Assembly (NCBI RefSeq): GCF_000002425.4
Contig: NC_037271.1
Coordinates: 6,586,374 to 6,650,373 of the forward strand
Reading direction: 5' to 3'
Source of the DNA: Physcomitrium patens
Taxonomy: Eukaryota; Streptophyta; Bryopsida; Funariales; Funariaceae
DNA length: 64,000 nt
Of this stretch, positions 59,401 through 64,000 are shown piece after piece (within the stretch, counting starts at the first letter, position 1; each line of letters opens with the position of its first letter). The notes under the pieces were generated by a model. It saw only the letters and a list, made by a program, of their open reading frames with translations, ran no database searches and was not told the origin of the DNA. The position numbers were made by a program, and so were the translations under genes.

Positions 59401-60796
59401 TTGCTAACTTTGATTAATACAAAGGATTCAGCTTCTAATGTTTTAAAATAAGATTACTCAAGTCAAGACAACTTCAAGGTAACTTTGGCATGTCCTTTTT
59501 CATTCTTTCTAATATCTTATCCATGGTATAAATACTATGCAATAGATCTTGTTTTGAAAGAATTTTACAAAATACTATTATAAATGAATAAATATTTGCT
59601 TTAAAATAATACATTGATATTATTTGAGATTTAATTATTAAAATCTTAGGAGCCATATATGCAATAGTACTATAAGGTATTTTTATAGTTTCTAGAATGC
59701 TTCCAACTTCAATCTTAGAAATTCCAAAATCAATTACTTTCACAATAGCATGTCATTTAATCTTATTTAGAATTTTTATTTCTATAACATTAACCAAGAT
59801 ATTGTCAAGCTTTAGATCACCAAGTACAATATACATGTCATACAAGTAATACATCATTTTTACAATTTGAAGTATAATATTAGTAAAAAAATATATCAGA
59901 CATCTCTTTTTTTCTACCAATATACTGTTCAAATTCTTTTGCATCAATTCCATTTCAATATACAAATGTTCTTTTTTCTCTTTTATTCCAAAAGATTCAA
60001 TACTTCCATTGGCACTTCCTGTAATTACAAAATAATATGTTATTAAATTTAAATAATTTAAACTTTTTGAAATGCTCACTTCTTTTTTGAACATTTTAAT
60101 ATATGTGACATCCTTCTTTTTAATCACACATGAAAGATCCAACCACTTTGATTTGTAAACTTCTTAAGTTGATTTATGTTCTCTTTTTATAATATCAAGA
60201 CTTTTCATATTTGATGTTAGATTGAAAACATCCAAATCTTTAATGTCTCTGTAATTCAAGTCTTCCAACATTTGTAATAGATGGTTAATTAATCTATAGT
60301 ACTCAAAGACTTTTATCTCATATGCATGGATCAACCTCTCCATTAATAATATAACATCTTCTTCTACTTCACAATATGTTGCAACATTAATAGTAGAATA
60401 GATGTTGTCTTCAACTTTTTTAGGATAATGCTTTAAAAGCTTTTTACTTGCTATATCAAAGCAACATTTTAAATATGAAAGTAATTCTCTAATAGTCTTG
60501 TTATTATTCAATTAGACAATAGCTTCTTTGTACCAATTTGGTTTTCCACATTTTTCTACTTGAAGATAAGATTTATTTAATATAAAAAGTAACTCACTTA
60601 ATAAAAGTTCAAACTCCATTCCATCATTGAAGCAATTGATTAAGTGATTGAAAACCTTTGTCATATGTTCAATCTTCTTGCACAAATTAACACATTGGTT
60701 CTTGTTCACCATTTTTTTTTTTTCCTTCAATAAAACCTTAACTGCTCCAATATAAGCTTCTGATCTTTCCCAAATATCTCCACGAGTACGTAGCAT
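56430..60796 (-). pseudogene. Protein kinase-NB-ARC-LRR resistance-type gene (moss PNL architecture), decayed
   Basis: Minus-strand order. 60796-59474 is a single frame of 441 codons with three stops (60514, 60166, 59755). It begins with a helical region containing NKNQCVNLCKKIEHM, then a kinase: CVIKKK as the ATP lysine, LGDLKLDN at about 59826-59800 in place of HRDLKxxN, VIDFGISK (59735-59712), AYMAPK. A relic LNPLY, then NICERLSLLKK to about 59370 ends the kinase. NB-ARC: P-loop GMDGIDKTT (58967-58941), kinase-2 FLVFDN (about 58750), CNDLPLNLK (58482-58456), IHDQLYDM (about 58105-58085). LRRs follow at 57520-56430. Stops, shifts and two Gly-to-Asp changes in the P-loop say pseudogene. Introns were not resolved. 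Confidence 0.82.
56440..57260 (-). repeat. Tandem 72-bp repeat coding for 24-residue LRRs
   Basis: At least eleven units at 72-bp spacing, counted by the ATTCATTTGGCAATGATGTC-like block (56490, 56560, 56632 and so on to 57208). Each encodes about CSSLTSLPNELGNLTSLTTF on the minus strand. Adjacent units differ by transitions and substitutions. The plus-strand ORF at 56913-57323 is only the antisense of this array. Confidence 0.9.
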
Positions 60797-60897
60797 GTTT
60801 GATATTTTGTTACACTGCTACATCGCTTTTGAAGATCTTAGCATGAAAAGCTTGTGTAAATAGCTACAAACCATGAATACATATTGCTTTAATAAGT

Positions 60898-61149
60898 CTA
60901 AGAGATATCCCATGATGAATTAATAAATAAAATTTCCAATTTCACCTTTGCTTCACTTGGAAAAACATACATATTATATTTGATTGGTATTTCAAGAATA
61001 TTTATCAAGCATTCTTTGATCCACATTGTCCCAAAAACAATATAATTTCCTATAAATTGATTCAATGATTCTAAAGAAAAATTATCAATTTTAATAATCT
61101 TTAAACTAGCACTTAATTTCTTTACATATTTTAATAACCTAACTTCAGT
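60898..61149 (-). pseudogene. Possible LRR-like remnant upstream of the kinase pseudogene
   Basis: Open for 84 codons without an ATG at its start, ending at TAG 60900-60898. The translation has LRR-like spacing: LKIIKIDNFSLESLNQFIGN, then MWIKECLINILEIP. That pattern suits the C-terminal LRRs of another NLR gene lying in tandem, but only about one and a half units are visible. It could also be chance in AT-rich DNA. Confidence 0.35.
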
Positions 61150-61169
61150 CTAAAACTTTAACATAATTT

Positions 61170-63140
61170 AAAATCATAATCTCAAACTGTAAGTGACGTC
61201 AAAAGAAGAGCCTTTCACTGCCACTGCCCTTGCCTCAATCCGCTCCAAATGGAAAACAACCAACCCGATCTGCTCTCTGGCCTCGATAGGTGACGACACA
61301 ATTCTCCCAAGTGTCGCACTGGAAGGAGTCGGTAATAAGAGATTAACAATGTCGTGATCTTCTGCTTGACGCCGCTGCAAGGGCCAGCACTATGTGAACT
61401 TCAATTCCACGAGCCTCAGACTCCTAACTGCGGCATTGATATCCACCAGATCCAACTGCCGTTCTGTCAGCTAATTGCAAACACCACAGTGCTAAGAAAC
61501 ACCTACACAACCGTGCTAAATTGCCTCCTGCACGCTACTTAACGCCACGAAGTTGAGTCGACCACCACATTAAGGGTATGATTGAGAGACATCTGAAGAA
61601 TGTGATCACTTCCACTCTCTCCACCGACTGTCGCAGCACTCCTGAATTTTGATGAATGCCCACTTGACGATGTGGACGATCACCCTTCGACTTCGGGATT
61701 GACCACCCCGTGGCAGTTCGTGCTCAGGCTCCTGAAGCACCAACTACTGCCCCGCACGACAACTAGTCTCCGTATAACACGCCAGGACCTTGGGACTATG
61801 TCACCACGCTAGCTACCGGTTTCACACTGATGTCAACGACCTATAGTCAAGCACAGACTCCGCCACCAACAAAAGCCACCGACATGGCGTTGCTGCGAGC
61901 AGAGATGGCCCTTCCGAGCTTACGGTCTTCCAATCAACGGGAGATAGAAGGGATCAAACAAATAGTGTTAAAACAACACCGAAGTTCCATACAACGATTA
62001 CAGTATCAAGGAAAAACACCATGCAGCATCCTCAACACCAGCTTAATTGGAGCTGGTGATGCACCAAGAGATATGAAATTCAAGACTGGTCACGAAGGGA
62101 TACCAAAAATAATGACTAGGTAGAACCTGATCGAAGAGGGTAATTCCAGCTTCCTGAGCGGAAGTAGACAACAAGAACACAAGAATAGCGGCTAGCACCT
62201 CTGGACAGCAAAGAAGGGCGGCGATAAGGCAGCGAGAGCAGGAGACACTCCAATTAACGGCAAAAACAACAATGGTTCTAAGAGCAATGCCTGCGCTGAT
62301 TGATAACCAACTACAACAATGTTGTTGATGCAGAGCACCAGGAAGAGAAGTCAGGAAAAACGCCCCGTCGACAGCAAAGTTCAGTTGTATCAATTGCTTC
62401 GGCCGCAAATTCAGCAGCAAGGGTCACTGCTCGATCAGGTGGAAAAGGAGTAAGAGCAGCAAAGCTAGCTTGGGAGATGGAATCTGAGCACAAATCGGAA
62501 GTAGTACTGCACTGGGAACCGCAACAGAGTCGAAGGCGATGATGGCTAGCAGCGCTGCACCCTACGAAGGGGAACCGACAAGCGAAGGAACCCAGGAGTA
62601 GTCGACCACCACCGTACTGCCGCAAGAATCGGAACCGCGCTGTACAAAAAACTAGCACCAAACACAAGCAAGGAAAAAACGAAGAGCAAGCGACGACACT
62701 CGCAGCTTTGTAGAACAACACGAACAGTCGTAAAAAACGCAGAAAAGAAGCTCGAACGACTCAGCAGCCAGATGGATGAACCAATGCCAACCTCGACGAG
62801 TCCGCTCGAAAGATAAGCGAGCAAGGAACCGTCGACAAGAGAAGATCCAGCAGCTCAGGAAAGAACAGTAAGGAACCACGCTTCCACTGTACCGCCACCA
62901 GCGTAAGAAGAATAAAACTAATCACTAAACCACGAAGGAAGAACGGTACAAAAGCCCACCGTCGAACTGCAACCTGTATGAATCAAACTCCAGGACGATG
63001 CCAACCAGTATCAGGAAAGAACAAAAAGGAATCCAATTGCACGTAGAAAAATCATGGCAATGCTCTGATAACTCCAAGTAATGTATAACTAGCTGCACCA
63101 GTGTCACCTTGGACTCGTCAAAGAGAACTGCTACAAGACC
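61170..63140. other. GC-richer segment of unknown nature
   Basis: Base composition changes abruptly at about 61190 from strongly AT-rich to roughly balanced. ORFs on both strands are short and overlapping, with no domain recognised; the minus strand is rich in CTT/TTC. At 63062-63080 the minus strand reads GGAGTTATCAGAGCATTGCC, containing TATCAGAGC, which resembles an initiator-tRNA-Met primer site. On that reading this segment would be the long leader of a minus-strand LTR element. No LTR pair was found, so this is a guess. Confidence 0.3.
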
Positions 63141-63142
63141 TG

Positions 63143-63424
63143 CTACAACTTGACAATGTTGAAATGACAAACAATAGATATACCCTTCGCATCGTGATGG
63201 TTACAAGTCGTGATGTTTACGCTCACACCAGAGATCACGCTAGAGAAGTTTGGATTGTGCTGCAAGTCTGACATGGAGCCATGGTTTCCGCCGTTCAAAG
63301 GGAAGAGGATCAGCTCATTCCCCATGTCACTGGGGGTTTCTCGTCTATATGTCAAGTTAAATTCCATCAACGTATCCAAGACACAAGAACCTGTCATTCT
63401 TGTGTTTATTGATGGTTCGTACAT
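63143..63424 (-). CDS. Unidentified protein-like ORF or exon
   Basis: 93 codons on the minus strand with balanced composition (DTLMEFNLTYRRETPSDMGN, then NPNFSSVISGVSVNITTC). A possible donor GGTATATC lies after the Lys of NHHDAKG, which would make it a terminal part of an exon. An 87-codon ORF overlaps it on the plus strand (63210-63473, ending VAINMERI), so the strand is not certain. Neither was recognised. Confidence 0.3.
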   Translation of the reverse strand: MYEPSINTRMTGSCVLDTLMEFNLTYRRETPSDMGNELILFPLNGGNHGSMSDLQHNPNFSSVISGVSVNITTCNHHDAKGISIVCHFNIVKL

Positions 63425-63479
63425 TACGTTTCACAAACCTCTATCAGTTGCCATAAATATGGAGAGAATTTAATCAATA

Positions 63480-64000
63480 ATAAAGAGACTAATCACGACA
63501 AGAATTGGAACTGGATTCGTCCCATAAGGAAAGCAGCTAATGGACCAAGTCAAAAGCTGACAGTTGTCTACCAAATAAAATGCGAGGAGACAAAACGTTC
63601 TTATTCTAAAGATCAGAAACTTAATATTAACCCTTGGTAGCCTGTGCATAATCATTGAAACAAAACGAACTGGTTGCTAAGAAGCGCATTAAAACCACTA
63701 ATCCATACAATACTCTTCCTGAAGATGAAATATTCACCACCAGGATATAATAGTACAATGTTACAGCACATCAGAGAGACCACAAAACATCATCTATCAG
63801 AGAACTATTCTGCATTTCAAAACCTTTTACGCACTACCTACTTTCTAACAAAGGAGCCTTTCGGCAATCTCCAGAATGTCACTCAATACAAAAATGTGTT
63901 CAGTTTCTGATGTTCAACTAATCAGATGACATCAACACACGAAACGTAATCCTTTCGCACCATTAAGGCAGGTTCAACACTAATGTCGGAGAAATCCCAA
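63480..64000. other. Right end of window, nothing recognised
   Basis: A 78-codon plus-strand ORF (63674-63910) has no recognisable features. Composition is intermediate, as in plant intron or untranslated sequence. Confidence 0.4.

Noticed and set aside
62043-62420. 125-codon minus-strand ORF with hydrophobic stretches, and overlapping 62311-62879 ORFs
   Set aside because: Cys/Leu/Phe/Ser-rich translations from CT-rich sequence; several overlapping frames are equally open and none shows a domain.
1-64000. CRISPR arrays, bacterial operons, tRNA or rRNA genes
   Set aside because: The repeats present are LTRs, LRR-coding units and AT minisatellites; no tRNA-like folds or rRNA segments were recognised, and the genome is eukaryotic.

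Overview
The window is eukaryotic, almost certainly plant nuclear DNA, and most likely from a moss. Three things point there: (1) a decayed resistance gene at 56.4-60.8 kb reads protein kinase, then NB-ARC, then LRR on one strand, an architecture described from mosses (Physcomitrium 'PNL' class); (2) one retrotransposon family has a primer-binding site that fits, as I recall it, the 3' end of plant cytosolic tRNA-Trp; (3) the sequence is built of Ty3/gypsy LTR elements, including chromoviruses with chromodomains. No bacterial features, rRNA, tRNA genes or CRISPR were seen. The genus cannot be told from the sequence.

About 53 of the 64 kb is LTR retrotransposon in two nests. Nest 1 (1-26142) is at least five insertions deep. 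A (1-7283, +) sits in B (7284-10889, +), which sits in C (10890-17372, -), which sits in E1 (17373-20000, -), which sits in D (20001-26142, +). A to D and G are one family ('family A': 1.3-1.5 kb LTRs with TGTCG...CGACA ends, tRNA-Trp primer site, protease motif DHG). E1 is a chromovirus ('family E', LTRs of about 541 bp, TGTCA...TGACA ends, primer site close to initiator tRNA-Met). Decay increases with depth: A is nearly readable, D is riddled with stops and very AT-rich. D abuts G (26143-30408, -), an inverted and truncated old copy. G lies in E0 (30409-32032 and 52003-52211, -).

Nest 2 lies in E0's own LTR. E3 (32033-52002, -) is split by F (34259-40284, +, flanked by a perfect ATTTT duplication) and by an unidentified insert X (41105-42329 and 48678-48697), into which E2 (42330-48672, -) went. 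F, E2 and E3 are chromoviruses with gag, protease, RT, RNase H, integrase and chromodomain. All three also carry a separate small ORF ('ORF3') between the chromodomain stop and the 3' LTR. Its frame is conserved between E2 and E3 without net length change, and it is recognisable in the divergent F. I regard ORF3 as the strongest candidate for something undescribed. F's LTR also carries an array of perfect heat-shock-element motifs.

Right flank: a short broken E0 LTR, two AT-rich fold-back elements (about 52.3 and 54.9 kb), a stray family-A-type LTR with a variable tandem repeat (52.6-53.9 kb), AT-rich DNA with nothing recognisable, the kinase-NB-ARC-LRR pseudogene (minus strand), a possible second LRR remnant upstream of it, then an abrupt change to GC-richer DNA (61.2-64 kb) whose content I could not identify.

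Nearly all coding regions are broken. In the younger elements most nonsense codons sit where the protein alignment expects Gln, Arg or Trp, as 5-methylcytosine deamination of silenced elements would produce. None of the elements looks capable of autonomous movement.
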